Assembly: GCF_023016085.1 (NCBI RefSeq)
Contig: NZ_JALKBF010000001.1
Coordinates: forward strand, 1,240,001 to 1,304,000
Direction of reading: 5' to 3'
Origin: Aliiroseovarius sp. F47248L
GTDB lineage: Bacteria; Pseudomonadota; Alphaproteobacteria; Rhodobacterales; Rhodobacteraceae
DNA: 64,000 bases
The translations under genes were made by a program, and so were the position numbers. Positions 10,399-18,745 of the stretch are shown one piece after another. The notes beneath the pieces are model-generated. The model was not told where the DNA came from. It worked only from the letters and a program-made list of their open reading frames with translations, and ran no database searches. Position 1 is the stretch's first letter, and each line of letters opens with the position of its first letter.

Positions 10399-11231
10399 CA
10401 GCCCTCTGGCAAGGCGAGCCAGAGCCGCACGCATTCCATCCGTCTGGTATGGATTGGGTGCGTATCGTTGCGCGCGGGCTTCCTTTGGCGGTGCTTGTTT
10501 TTGGAGGTTTGGGTGTGCTGTTGTTGATCCGCTTGATCGAACGGCCGTTTTTTGGGATCAAACGTCCCTTTACACCTCGTATCACGCAGTTTGTCTGTCG
10601 CACGGCCTTTCTGATCCTTGGTATTCCGTTCAAAGCAATCGGAACCCCGATGCGTCAGAAAGGGGCGGTGGTCGCCAATCACGCGGGGTGGCTGGATATT
10701 TTCTCGCTCAACGCCAAGAAGCGCGTCTATTTCGTGTCGAAATCCGAGGTCGCAGACTGGCCCGGCATTGGCTGGCTGGCGCGTGCAACGGGCACCGTGT
10801 TCATCAATCGCGACCGGCGTGAAGCGACCCAACAGATCGAAGTCTTCCGCGAGCGTCTTCAGGCCGGGCACAAACTGTTGTTTTTCCCGGAAGGTACGTC
10901 CAGCGATTCACGCCGCGTTCTACCTTTTAAATCAACGCTTTTTGCGGCCTTCTTCACGCCGAAACTACGCGAATTCATGTGGGTGCAGCCGGTGACTGTG
11001 CGCTATATTGCGCCTGACGGCGTCGATCCGCGCTTCTATGGCTGGTGGGGCGACATGGATTTCGCACCGCATCTGGTCCAAACTCTTGCAGCCCGCAAGC
11101 AAGGCCGCATTGAAGTGATTTATCATCCCCCGATCAAAGTGTCGGAGTTTACCAATCGAAAAGATCTGGCGGCATATTGCGAAGCCGCCGTGCGGGACGG
11201 CTTGGGCGAGTTAGACGTCGAACCTGCTTAG
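10395..11231 (+). CDS. olsA: lyso-ornithine lipid O-acyltransferase OlsA (PlsC family)
   Basis: A 278-residue PlsC-type acyltransferase that adds the second acyl chain to lyso-ornithine lipid. An N-terminal membrane helix (about residues 22-46, LPLAVLVFGGLGVLLLIRLI) is followed by the catalytic NHAGWLD (the NHxxxxD block) and FPEGTSS. The ATG at 10395 overlaps the olsB stop; the frame is open upstream to 10326 but only inside olsB. General 1-acylglycerol-phosphate acyltransferase activity is possible too, but the olsB context favours OlsA. The last 4 bases overlap the convergent ThiE-like gene. Confidence 0.88.
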   Translation: MTALWQGEPEPHAFHPSGMDWVRIVARGLPLAVLVFGGLGVLLLIRLIERPFFGIKRPFTPRITQFVCRTAFLILGIPFKAIGTPMRQKGAVVANHAGWLDIFSLNAKKRVYFVSKSEVADWPGIGWLARATGTVFINRDRREATQQIEVFRERLQAGHKLLFFPEGTSSDSRRVLPFKSTLFAAFFTPKLREFMWVQPVTVRYIAPDGVDPRFYGWWGDMDFAPHLVQTLAARKQGRIEVIYHPPIKVSEFTNRKDLAAYCEAAVRDGLGELDVEPA

Positions 11232-11857
11232 CCTTCCATCGTAGCCAACAGCCGGGTCAGCGTTGCCGATGGATCATCTGTGCGCCAAATCTCTTCGCCG
11301 ATGGCAAAGAAATCGGTGAAGGGGGTCAGGGCACGGATCGTGTCTTCGTCCAATGCGCCTTCGGCCACTACGGGCACTTCGATCATCTTTGACCACCAGT
11401 CGAACAGGTCCGCTTCCGCGCGTGTGCCATCCCCAAGCCCGCTTGCGCCTGCAGGCCCAAAGCTGACGTAATCCGCGCCGACTTCTCCGGCTGTCATGCC
11501 GTCATGGCGCGAGACGGCGCAAAAAGCTCCGACAATGGAGTCAGCTCCCAGATCATCGCGGGTCTTGCGCACCCGACGCGCACCGTCGCTCAGATGTACG
11601 CCGTCCAGTCCAAGGCGTTCGACCATCAATGCGTGATCTGTAATCACGATCGGCACATCACGGGCATGGGCCACCTCGCGGCAGGCGTCGGCGGCGCGCA
11701 TGATGCGGTCCTCGTCCGATGTGGCGAGCGACAGCCGAAGACAGGCCGTGTCATGAGTATCCAGCACGTAAGCCAACTGTTCGGGAAAACGCGACAGTTC
11801 AAACTCGGGCGGTGTCACAAGATAGAGCTGGGGAAGTTCAATGTCTGTCTCGGCCAT
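11228..11857 (-). CDS. ThiE-like thiamine-phosphate synthase family protein
   Basis: A 209-residue TIM-barrel protein related to thiamine-phosphate synthase. Recognisable parts are LYLVTPP at the start, VPIVITDHALMVERLGLDGVHLSD in the middle, GADYVSFGPAG and VVAEGALDEDTI. True ThiE proteins bind pyrophosphate with a TxTK-like segment and use a GxxSxH loop; here GAFCAVSRHDGM holds that place, so activity is uncertain. It stands alone on the minus strand, without other thiamine genes. AAGAGGA lies about 10 bases ahead of the ATG. Confidence 0.75.
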   Translation of the reverse strand: MAETDIELPQLYLVTPPEFELSRFPEQLAYVLDTHDTACLRLSLATSDEDRIMRAADACREVAHARDVPIVITDHALMVERLGLDGVHLSDGARRVRKTRDDLGADSIVGAFCAVSRHDGMTAGEVGADYVSFGPAGASGLGDGTRAEADLFDWWSKMIEVPVVAEGALDEDTIRALTPFTDFFAIGEEIWRTDDPSATLTRLLATMEG

Positions 11858-11938
11858 CGCGCGCGATCCTCTTCGTGGGGTGTTTGCAGCTTCATAGACG
11901 GCTAGAGCGTCTTTGCAAGCCTGACAAGGGGTTGGGCG

Positions 11939-12268
11939 TCACTTAGGGGGCAGGGTGGTGACATATTCAAGTGCCAAGTGAAGCAACGCAGCGCGTGCGT
12001 CTTCGGCAGCCATCGCCTCGGGTCCAGCGTCTATGAAGCCCCCCATACGGCGCCCTGTAAAGGCCATCGGTTTTGCTCCTGGCACGGCAAGTGCTGCGGC
12101 TTCATTTTCCTTGCCGACGCGATACATCGCTCCGTCCATGTGCACCCCGCACAGCATGTTTCCATTCAGCATGAAGGCAACGCCACCGAACATCCGTTTC
12201 TCCTCCAGACCTTGAAGATCTGCCAGATCGTCCTTGAGAAGCTCATATAGCCCTTCGTCATACGCCAT
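11939..12268 (-). CDS. TfoX/Sxy N-terminal domain protein
   Basis: A 109-residue protein with the TfoX N-terminal fold: EEKRMFGGVAFMLNGNMLCGV, then YRVGKENEAAAL and GRRMGGFIDAGPEA. Only the N-terminal domain is present; the helical C-terminal domain of Sxy competence activators is missing. In alphaproteobacteria such stand-alone domains are common and have no proven role. It is divergent from trmJ, with 70 bases between the two starts. Confidence 0.82.
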   Translation of the reverse strand: MAYDEGLYELLKDDLADLQGLEEKRMFGGVAFMLNGNMLCGVHMDGAMYRVGKENEAAALAVPGAKPMAFTGRRMGGFIDAGPEAMAAEDARAALLHLALEYVTTLPPK

Positions 12269-12338
12269 GTGCGACCTCGTGCTTGCCCTGATCCTGCGCT
12301 CAGCGTATCACGCGCCCAATCAAAAGGAAGGGTCGGCG

Positions 12339-13094
12339 GTGGCGGATCAAAAGACGGATACTCTGGGGCCGCAGCCCGAAATCGTGCTGGTGCGCCCACA
12401 AATGGGTGAAAACATCGGCGCGGCAGCGCGGGCAATGCTGAATTTCGGGCTGGAACGTATGAGGATCATCGCCCCGCGTGATGGCTGGCCGAACCCGTCA
12501 GCGGTTGCCATGGCGTCCGGGGCTGGGCGGGTGCTGGACAAGGCGGGGGTCTACGACACGCTCGCGGACGGGGTTGGTGACTGCGATTATGTTTATGCCA
12601 CGACGGCACGCTCACGCGATCTGGCAAAACCGATCCTTAGCCCTGAACGCGCGATGGCCGAGGCGCGGGCGATGCGGGCAGCGGGCAAGAAGGTTGCGAT
12701 CCTGTTCGGGCCAGAGCGGACCGGATTGGAAAATGACGAAGTGGCGCGGGCCAACGCGATCATATCGGTCCCGGTGAACCCGGAATTTGCGTCGTTAAAC
12801 CTTGCGCAATGCGTGTTGTTGACGGCCTATGAATGGCGCCGCCAGACGACCGATGTTCAACATGACGTGATGGAATGGGCCGGGTCCGAACGCGCGCAGG
12901 CGATCGAGGTCGAGAAACTGGCCGAGCATTATGAAACCCGTCTGGATGAAGCTGGATTCTTTTATCCGCCGACAAAAGCTCCTGTAATGAAAACCGCTCT
13001 GCGCAATATGTGGAGCCGGATGCCGATGACCCGCGCTGATGTGCAGATTTTTCACGGTATCCTGCGCCAGTTGCTCAGGGGCAAACAGAACTGA
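12339..13094 (+). CDS. trmJ: tRNA/rRNA 2'-O-ribose methyltransferase TrmJ
   Basis: A 252-residue SPOUT methyltransferase that methylates the 2'-OH of tRNA position 32 with S-adenosylmethionine. Motifs include RPQMGENIGAAARAMLNFGL at the start, VAILFGPERTGLENDEV and SVPVNPEFASLNLAQCV, which form the trefoil knot. I set the start at GTG 12339, because GGAAGG lies about 7 bases upstream and the family begins near here; an upstream ATG at 12234 would read into the divergent TfoX-like gene. The C-terminal part after about residue 170 is helical. Its stop abuts that of dsbB. Confidence 0.88.
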   Translation: MADQKTDTLGPQPEIVLVRPQMGENIGAAARAMLNFGLERMRIIAPRDGWPNPSAVAMASGAGRVLDKAGVYDTLADGVGDCDYVYATTARSRDLAKPILSPERAMAEARAMRAAGKKVAILFGPERTGLENDEVARANAIISVPVNPEFASLNLAQCVLLTAYEWRRQTTDVQHDVMEWAGSERAQAIEVEKLAEHYETRLDEAGFFYPPTKAPVMKTALRNMWSRMPMTRADVQIFHGILRQLLRGKQN

Positions 13095-13571
13095 TCAGGA
13101 TTTGCGGGTGGCGGCCATGACCCAAATGACGGCTAGAACCAACGATCCGACCGCGTTCAGATTCGCCATGGTGATGCCAAACATCTCCCACGGGATTTCG
13201 TCGCAGCGGATCAGGGGGGCTTCGTTGATCTTCGACAGCAGATCGTCAACAGACAGGTCGGCCACGCCGCCACCTGTGCAGGCGGTCGGGCCGTCCCACA
13301 GCTTGCGTTCGACGCCCGAGTGATAGAAGCCCAGCGCCGATGTGATCGCGGCAGCCAGTGCACCTAGCCAGGCAAGGGCCTTCTTCTTTGTCGACAGTGC
13401 CACGCCTCCAATCACAATAGCTGCGGCATGGGGCCATCGTTGCCAAAGGCACAGCTTACAGGGCGCATAGCCCAAAGCCTGAAAGAGAAACGCGCCGCCT
13501 AGGATCAGCGCCGACGAAAGGGCCGCGAAGGCAATAATCTGTGAGGTCGAAAACCGGTCAAGAAGTCTCAT
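13095..13571 (-). CDS. dsbB: disulfide bond formation protein B
   Basis: A 158-residue inner-membrane protein with four predicted membrane helices. The first periplasmic cysteine pair is C38 and C41 (CKLCLWQRW); the second is C98 and C123. This layout is that of DsbB, which reoxidises DsbA and passes electrons to quinone. The start overlaps the end of the upstream DedA-type gene by 4 bases, so they are co-transcribed. No DsbA is in the window. The stop abuts that of trmJ. Confidence 0.92.
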   Translation of the reverse strand: MRLLDRFSTSQIIAFAALSSALILGGAFLFQALGYAPCKLCLWQRWPHAAAIVIGGVALSTKKKALAWLGALAAAITSALGFYHSGVERKLWDGPTACTGGGVADLSVDDLLSKINEAPLIRCDEIPWEMFGITMANLNAVGSLVLAVIWVMAATRKS

Positions 13572-14146
13572 AGGTATTTCACCAGATAGAAACCGCCCAG
13601 CAGAATCACGACGAACAGGATGAACATCAGGCCCAATCGCCGTTCGATGAAATCACGTATGGGGGCGCCGAATTTCCACAAAAGTGCTGCAACAACGAAG
13701 AAGCGCAAACCCCGCGCGATCACACTGGAGACCATGAAGACACCAAAGTTCAATCCCGTGGACCCGGACAGGATCGTGATGACCTTGTAGGGGAACGGGG
13801 TGATGCCCGCGATCAGGACCGCCCAAGCCCCCCACTGGTTGTAGGTGTCGGCGAAGTGATCAAACTCACCTGTTTTGCCATAGAATTCCAGCACCGGTTG
13901 ACCGACGCTTTCAAACAGTCCCCAGCCGATGAAGTAGCCAAACGCACCGCCAAGGACGGACGCAACCAGCGCGACCGTGGCAATGACAAAGGCGCGGGAC
14001 GGGCGGGCGATGATCATCGGGATCATCAGAATATCGGGCGGGATCGGGAAGACTGAGCTTTCCAGAAACGCCACGAATGCCAACCCCCACAGCGCGTGGC
14101 GCGTGTCTGCCAACCCCATGGTCCAATCGTAAAGACGCCTGATCAT
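13568..14146 (-). CDS. DedA/YqaA-type membrane protein
   Basis: A 192-residue multi-helix membrane protein of the SNARE-associated/VTT group, closest in look to YqaA. Marks are FLESSVFPIPPDILMIPMI near the start, GGAFGYFIGWGLFESVG, and GITPFPYKVITILSGSTG. VTT proteins act as lipid scramblases or transporters in other organisms, which is family knowledge. I chose ATG 14146 (MIRRLYDW), which has AGAGG about 8 bases upstream, over a GTG at 14179. It forms a two-gene unit with dsbB. Confidence 0.85.
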   Translation of the reverse strand: MIRRLYDWTMGLADTRHALWGLAFVAFLESSVFPIPPDILMIPMIIARPSRAFVIATVALVASVLGGAFGYFIGWGLFESVGQPVLEFYGKTGEFDHFADTYNQWGAWAVLIAGITPFPYKVITILSGSTGLNFGVFMVSSVIARGLRFFVVAALLWKFGAPIRDFIERRLGLMFILFVVILLGGFYLVKYL

Positions 14147-14314
14147 CTGCGTGCCTCTTGCTTTTTGCTCACGAACCACGCCGCGTGCGTAAGGTCAAGT
14201 GACAGGTGGGCTATCATGTCTTGATAGAAGTGGTTTGGCCGGTAAACTGACCGTGAAACGATTGTGTAATGGTCCGATGCGTCAGTTGTCGGGTGGGTAA
14301 AAGGAAACATCACG

Positions 14315-15154
14315 ATGAAATGGCAAGGTCGGCGCGGAAGTCGAAACATTGAAGATCGCAGACGCGCAGGCGGCGCAGCGCAAGTCGGCGGACTTGGTTT
14401 GTTGGCAGTGCTGGCCATCGGGTATTTCCTTGGCGTGGATGTGACGCCCTTTCTTCAGGGTGGCGGCACGCTGAGTGGTAGCGGTGGCGGCGAGATTACC
14501 GAAGCTGACCGGCAGGAAGGAGAGTTCGTGTCTGTCACTTTGGCGGATACGGAAGAGGTGTGGGACGACTTGTTTCGCAGCCAAGTCGGGCAGCCCTACA
14601 ATCCGGTAACATTGGTGTTGTATAAGGGCGTCACCCAAAGCCCCTGCGGCGGTGCGTCGGGTGCCACCGGTCCGTTCTATTGCCCCGGTGATCGCAAAGT
14701 CTATCTGGACACCGCGTTTTTCACCACGCTGTCGCGTCAGTTGGGAGCGAAAGGGGACTTTGCGGCGGCCTATGTGGTCGCACACGAAGTGGCCCACCAC
14801 GTACAGAATGAATTGGGCATTCTAGGGCAGGCGAATTCAATTCGCGCGCAGGTCAGCGAAGCCGAGGCGAACGCGATTTCTGTCAGGATTGAACTTCAGG
14901 CCGATTGCTATTCCGGTATCTGGGCGCGCGAGGCGCAGGCGCGTTTTGGCACGCTGGAACGTGGCGATATTGCCGAGGCGATGAATGCGGCCCGTCAGAT
15001 TGGCGATGATACGTTGCAACGCAACTCTGGCCGCGTTCCCATGCCCCACACCTTTACCCATGGCACCTCTGAGCAGCGCCAAAACTGGTTTGTGCGCGGG
15101 TTTGAAAGCGGTGACATGCGGAGCTGTGACACGTTCTCGGCGGATAGGTTGTAA
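14315..15154 (+). CDS. neutral zinc metallopeptidase, YpfJ family
   Basis: A 279-residue protein with one N-terminal membrane helix (about residues 24-40) and a large periplasmic part. The zinc motif HEVAH is at residues 157-161, with a downstream ELQADCYSGIWA segment giving the third ligand. The N-terminus WQGRRGSRNIEDRR is typical of the YpfJ/KPN_00257 group of putative metallopeptidases. The substrate is unknown. It is divergent from the DedA-type gene and stands alone. A Gly/Ser-rich linker follows the membrane helix. Confidence 0.88.
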   Translation: MKWQGRRGSRNIEDRRRAGGAAQVGGLGLLAVLAIGYFLGVDVTPFLQGGGTLSGSGGGEITEADRQEGEFVSVTLADTEEVWDDLFRSQVGQPYNPVTLVLYKGVTQSPCGGASGATGPFYCPGDRKVYLDTAFFTTLSRQLGAKGDFAAAYVVAHEVAHHVQNELGILGQANSIRAQVSEAEANAISVRIELQADCYSGIWAREAQARFGTLERGDIAEAMNAARQIGDDTLQRNSGRVPMPHTFTHGTSEQRQNWFVRGFESGDMRSCDTFSADRL

Positions 15155-15170
15155 GTGGTGATTCTTTCTA

Positions 15171-15193
15171 AACGGTTCGTAATTTGAACCGTT
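15171..15193. repeat. inverted repeat in the dctP upstream region
   Basis: AACGGTTC (15171-15178) and GAACCGTT (15186-15193) form a perfect 8-bp stem around a 7-base spacer. It lies 16 bases after the metallopeptidase stop but is not followed by a T-run, so it is a poor terminator. It could be an operator of the TRAP operon. The rest of the 293-base gap 15155-15447 holds no gene. Confidence 0.45.
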
Positions 15194-15268
15194 CCTGATC
15201 GTGGTAGAGGCCTGTACGCCTTTATTTCATACGTTAAGTAGCAGAAATTTCACCATGTTTATAAGGTT

Positions 15269-15282
15269 GTTGCGCGTGCAAC
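15269..15282. promoter_or_regulatory. GTTGC-N4-GCAAC palindrome upstream of the TRAP operon
   Basis: GTTGC (15269-15273), GCGT, GCAAC (15278-15282) is a dyad typical of a dimeric repressor site. The same half-sites with the same 4-base spacing occur ahead of the VOC gene at 46077-46090. It lies about 165 bases upstream of the dctP ATG, within an AT-rich segment that could hold the promoter. The binding protein is unknown. Confidence 0.4.
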
Positions 15283-15447
15283 GAGTTTTGTTTACGAATA
15301 TTTCAGCGACAGGATCATAACCAAACCCGACCGCGCAGTCGATAATACTTGCGTGTCAGGGTCGAGCCTGTTTTTATCGGACTGTCTGCAGGGTGGAGGA
15401 GCCGCCATAGGCAGGCCGGAGATAGTTCGCGTTTGGGAGGAAGCGAT

Positions 15448-16485
15448 ATGAAATTCACCATGAAAACTGCTTTTATCGGCGCTGTCGCCTTGGGGGTGAC
15501 TGCAGGGGCCAGCTTTGCACAAGAGGTCACGCTCCGGTGCCAGCACTTTTTGCCGCCAAAAGGGTCAACGCCGCTCTACTTCATGACGCCATGGGCTGAG
15601 AAGGTGGAAAAAGAATCCGGTGGACGGATCAAGGTCGAGCTGTATCCGGCCATGCAACTTGGCGGCAAGCCGCAGGCGCTCTATGACCAGATCCGCGATG
15701 GCGTGATTGATTGTGGCTGGGCGCTGCCCGCCTATACGCCGGGCCGTTTCCCCGAAGCCGAAGCGTTCGAGCTGCCATTCATGACCAGCCGTGACGCTGC
15801 TGCATCATCGAAAGCTGCGTGGGAGTTTTCTGAAAAATACCTGATGGATCGGATGGGGGACGTCAAACTGTTGGCCACCCATGTTCATGGTCCCGGCATT
15901 GTTCATAAGAAAGGCGAGCCTGTGATGGCGCTGGAGGATTTCCAGGGCTTGAAGCTGCGCGGCCCATCGCGCCAGGCCAACGCCTTGCTTGAGACTCTTG
16001 GCGCATCGCCCGTTGGCATGCCCATGCCGACCTTCCCCGAAGCCTTGTCCAAAGGTGTTGTTGATGGGGGCGTGACACCTTGGGAAATCGTGCCGCCGCT
16101 GAAGCTGCACGAATTGGCTGACAGCCACACAGAATTCCCGGGTGACCGTTCGCTTTACAACACGTTTTTCATCTGGGCGATGAACAAGGACACCTATGCA
16201 AACTTGCCGGATGACCTGAAAGCCGTCATCGATGCCAACTCGGGTCTCGAAACCTCGGGCTGGGCCGGCGCGTCCTTTGACAAAGGTGACGTGATTGGTC
16301 GCGAAATCGTCGCGGGATCGGATAACAATATTCACCAACTGGATCCTGCTGTCGTCGCCGAAATCCGTGCGCTGGGTGACAAGCAAACGGAAGCCTGGGC
16401 GGCTGATATGACCTCGAAGGGGTTGGACGGTGAAGGTATGGTGGCCTTGGCGAAAGAGCTGGTCGAAAAATACTCCGATAACTGA
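15448..16485 (+). CDS. dctP: TRAP transporter substrate-binding protein (DctP family)
   Basis: A 345-residue periplasmic solute receptor. The signal peptide is clear (MKFTMKTAFIGAVALG, cleavage near AQ-EV at about 26). The mature part starts with VTLRCQHFLPPKGS and keeps the DctP features LKLRGPSRQANALLETLGA and a PMPTFPEALSKGVVDG segment. GGGAGGAAG lies about 5 bases upstream of the ATG. The substrate, probably an organic acid, cannot be told from sequence. A strong hairpin terminator follows before dctQ, so the receptor should be made in excess over the membrane subunits. Confidence 0.93.
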   Translation: MKFTMKTAFIGAVALGVTAGASFAQEVTLRCQHFLPPKGSTPLYFMTPWAEKVEKESGGRIKVELYPAMQLGGKPQALYDQIRDGVIDCGWALPAYTPGRFPEAEAFELPFMTSRDAAASSKAAWEFSEKYLMDRMGDVKLLATHVHGPGIVHKKGEPVMALEDFQGLKLRGPSRQANALLETLGASPVGMPMPTFPEALSKGVVDGGVTPWEIVPPLKLHELADSHTEFPGDRSLYNTFFIWAMNKDTYANLPDDLKAVIDANSGLETSGWAGASFDKGDVIGREIVAGSDNNIHQLDPAVVAEIRALGDKQTEAWAADMTSKGLDGEGMVALAKELVEKYSDN

Positions 16486-16500
16486 TCGTTGATGGATGTG

Positions 16501-16536
16501 GCTTCGGGCAACAAAGTTTGTCCGAAGCTTTTTTTT
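16501..16536 (+). terminator. intrinsic terminator between dctP and dctQ
   Basis: GCTTCGG (16501-16507) pairs with CCGAAGC (16522-16528); an inner ACAAA/TTTGT pairing extends the stem, and eight T follow (16529-16536). It lies 15 bases past the dctP stop and inside the operon, so it probably attenuates expression of dctQM. Confidence 0.85.
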
Positions 16537-16582
16537 GCGCAGGCAATGTTCAACTGCGCATTAACGGATAAGGGGGGCAGTC

Positions 16583-17167
16583 GTGGCTATCGCAAAAACG
16601 GCACAGGTGCGGGTGGGTCGCGTGATGGAGTTTGCAAGCCGCTGGATGGCGTATTCCGGTGGGGCAATTCTGGTTGCGATCGCGCTGACAACGGTGGTCT
16701 CGATCATCGGTCGGACGCTTTCGGGCTTTGGCCTTGGCCCTGTCAAAGGCGATTATGAGATTGTTGAAATGGGCTGTGCAGTCGCGGTCTTTGCGTTCAT
16801 GCCGTGGTGCCAACTGAAGCGCGGTCATGTGACCGTGGACATATTCATTTCGCGGCTGTCCGACAGAAAGCAGGCGATTCTTGGTCTGATCGGGGATCTG
16901 TTCCTGACCGGGGCAGCCTTCATCATTTTGTGGCGTTTGTGGTTGGGATTTGGCGAGAAATTCCCCTTTGGCTCGGAAGGGCTGCGCAATGCCCTCGGTA
17001 TGGGTGACAAACCCTTCTTTCCTGAAAGCACCTATGAGCTTGAAGTCCCGCTGTGGATACCGTTCGGTCTGTGCTTGATCGGCGCGGCATTTTTTCTGAT
17101 CGTTGCAACCTACTCGGTCTGGCGGTCCTTCAACTGGGTGCTTGATGGCAAGGAGCAACGGGTATGA
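16583..17167 (+). CDS. dctQ: TRAP transporter small permease (DctQ)
   Basis: A 194-residue membrane protein with four hydrophobic helices (around residues 24-44, 62-76, 98-117 and 152-174). It has the DctQ pattern EIVEMGCAVAVFAFMPWCQLKRGHVTVD. Together with DctM it uses the sodium gradient to import the ligand delivered by DctP. It starts with GTG, preceded by AAGGGGGG about 5 bases upstream. The start follows the intra-operon terminator. Its end overlaps dctM by 4 bases. Confidence 0.92.
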   Translation: MAIAKTAQVRVGRVMEFASRWMAYSGGAILVAIALTTVVSIIGRTLSGFGLGPVKGDYEIVEMGCAVAVFAFMPWCQLKRGHVTVDIFISRLSDRKQAILGLIGDLFLTGAAFIILWRLWLGFGEKFPFGSEGLRNALGMGDKPFFPESTYELEVPLWIPFGLCLIGAAFFLIVATYSVWRSFNWVLDGKEQRV

Positions 17168-18516
17168 CCGGAATTGAACTGGCGATCATCGCCTTTGCCC
17201 TGATGCTGCTTGCGATTTTCCTGCGTCTGCCCATTGGGCTTGCGATGGGGCTGACGGGATTTTTTGGCATCTGGTATTTGATGGGGCATCCTTCCGTGAC
17301 GCTGAGCCAGCTGAAGACGCTGTCTTACGACACGTTCTCAAGCTATTCGCTGTCCATCGTGCCGCTGTTTCTGCTGATGGGGCAGTTTGCCACCAAGTCC
17401 GGCATGTCCGGTGCGTTGTTCGAGGCCGCAAGCGATTGGCTTGGGCATCGTAAAGGCGGTGTAGCGATGGCTGCTGTCGGGGCCTGTGCAGGTTTTGGCG
17501 CGGTGTGTGGCTCGTCGCTGGCGACGGCGTCCACGATGGGGCAGGTGGCTTTGCCCGAGATGCGCAAGCGTGGCTATTCCGATGCTTTGTCGACCGGTGT
17601 TCTGGCGGCAGGGGGCACGTTGGGCATCCTGATTCCGCCTTCGGTCATTCTGGTGATCTATGCGATCCTGACCGAACAGAACATTGTAAAAATGTTCATT
17701 GCCGCACTTGTGCCAGGCATTCTCGCAGCGCTGGGTTACATGCTGACCGTGGCGGTGATGGTGCGCATCAACCCCGATAGCGCAACGACAGCCGAACGGA
17801 TGCCTTATGCACATCGGTTCCGGACGTTGCTGTCGATCTGGCCGGTCGTGGTGATTTTTGGTCTGGTGATGGGCGGGATTGCGGCCGACTGGAACTGGAT
17901 AAAACCCGGGGTTCAGGCACTGTTTACACCTACAGAAGGTGCCGCTGTCGGTGCCGTGGCCACGGGGCTGTATGGCGCGATGACCGGTGGACTGACATGG
18001 AAAGGGCTTTTGGAAAGCATCCTGGCCACGGCCCAATCCACCGCAATGATCTTTTTCATCGTGCTGGGTGCGCAGATTTTTAACTCGTTCCTTGCCTTTA
18101 CGCAGGCACCGCAAATGCTGGCTGAATGGGTTTCGGCACAGGGATACGCCCCGTTGGTTGTGCTAACTTTGATGCTGGTTGCCTATCTGGTCTTTGGCTG
18201 TGTGATGGACAGCTTGTCGATGATCCTTCTGACCATTCCAATCTTCTATCCGATCATCGAGGTGCTCGATTTCGGTCTGACCCCGGAAGAAGCCGGTATC
18301 TGGTTTGGCATCCTTGCCCTGATCGTGGTCGAGGTTGGGCTGATCACGCCACCGGTGGGCATGAACCTGTTCATCATCAACTCGATGGCGCGTGACATTC
18401 CGATGTCGGCAACCTACCGCGGGGTCGCGCCCTTCGTGCTGTCCGACCTGATCCGCGTCGTGGTTCTGGTCGCTTTTCCGGGCATCACGCTCTGGCTGGT
18501 CGGGGTAATGTTCTAG
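17164..18516 (+). CDS. dctM: TRAP transporter large permease (DctM)
   Basis: A 450-residue protein with about 12 hydrophobic helices, the ion-coupled transport subunit of the TRAP system. Recognisable stretches are LPIGLAMGLTGFFG, the loop CGSSLATASTMGQVALPEM, GTLGILIPPSV and LITPPVGMNLFI. Length is usual for DctM. It overlaps dctQ, so both are translated together. A weak GC-rich dyad after the stop has a 20-base loop and no T-run, so I do not call a terminator there. Confidence 0.95.
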   Translation: MTGIELAIIAFALMLLAIFLRLPIGLAMGLTGFFGIWYLMGHPSVTLSQLKTLSYDTFSSYSLSIVPLFLLMGQFATKSGMSGALFEAASDWLGHRKGGVAMAAVGACAGFGAVCGSSLATASTMGQVALPEMRKRGYSDALSTGVLAAGGTLGILIPPSVILVIYAILTEQNIVKMFIAALVPGILAALGYMLTVAVMVRINPDSATTAERMPYAHRFRTLLSIWPVVVIFGLVMGGIAADWNWIKPGVQALFTPTEGAAVGAVATGLYGAMTGGLTWKGLLESILATAQSTAMIFFIVLGAQIFNSFLAFTQAPQMLAEWVSAQGYAPLVVLTLMLVAYLVFGCVMDSLSMILLTIPIFYPIIEVLDFGLTPEEAGIWFGILALIVVEVGLITPPVGMNLFIINSMARDIPMSATYRGVAPFVLSDLIRVVVLVAFPGITLWLVGVMF

Positions 18517-18553
18517 CTGCAAATAAAAACGCAAGGGGCAGGGAAAAACCTCG

Positions 18554-18582
18554 TTGACCTTGCCCCGGCGCTTGGGTAATCC
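18554..18582 (+). promoter_or_regulatory. candidate promoter of tRNA-Leu
   Basis: TTGACC (18554-18559) is followed after 17 bases by TAATCC (18577-18582). Transcription would begin a few bases before the tRNA at 18592. The -35 match is good and the -10 match is fair. Confidence 0.4.
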
Positions 18583-18591
18583 CATCGCAGT

Positions 18592-18677
18592 GCCCAAGTG
18601 GCGGAATGGTAGACGCAGGGGATTCAAAATCCCCCGCCTTCACGGGCGTGAGAGTTCGAGTCTCTCCTTGGGCACCA
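18592..18677 (+). tRNA. tRNA-Leu (anticodon CAA)
   Basis: The acceptor stem GCCCAAG (18592-18598) pairs with CTTGGGC (18667-18673), followed by A and an encoded CCA. The anticodon stem GGGGA/TCCCC closes the loop TTCAAAA, giving anticodon CAA, which reads UUG. A long variable arm (GCCTTCACGGGCG region) is typical of class II leucine tRNAs, and the T loop GTTCGAG is intact. Confidence 0.96.
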
Positions 18678-18745
18678 CTCCGATGTCAGATGGAACAGTC
18701 GTCAGATGGCGCATGTTTGCGCGATGTGTCGTGGGGGATCGAAGT

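Noticed and set aside
18535..18566. GGGGCA/TGCCCC dyad after dctM
   Set aside because: The loop is about 20 bases and no T-run follows; it also overlaps the tRNA promoter region.
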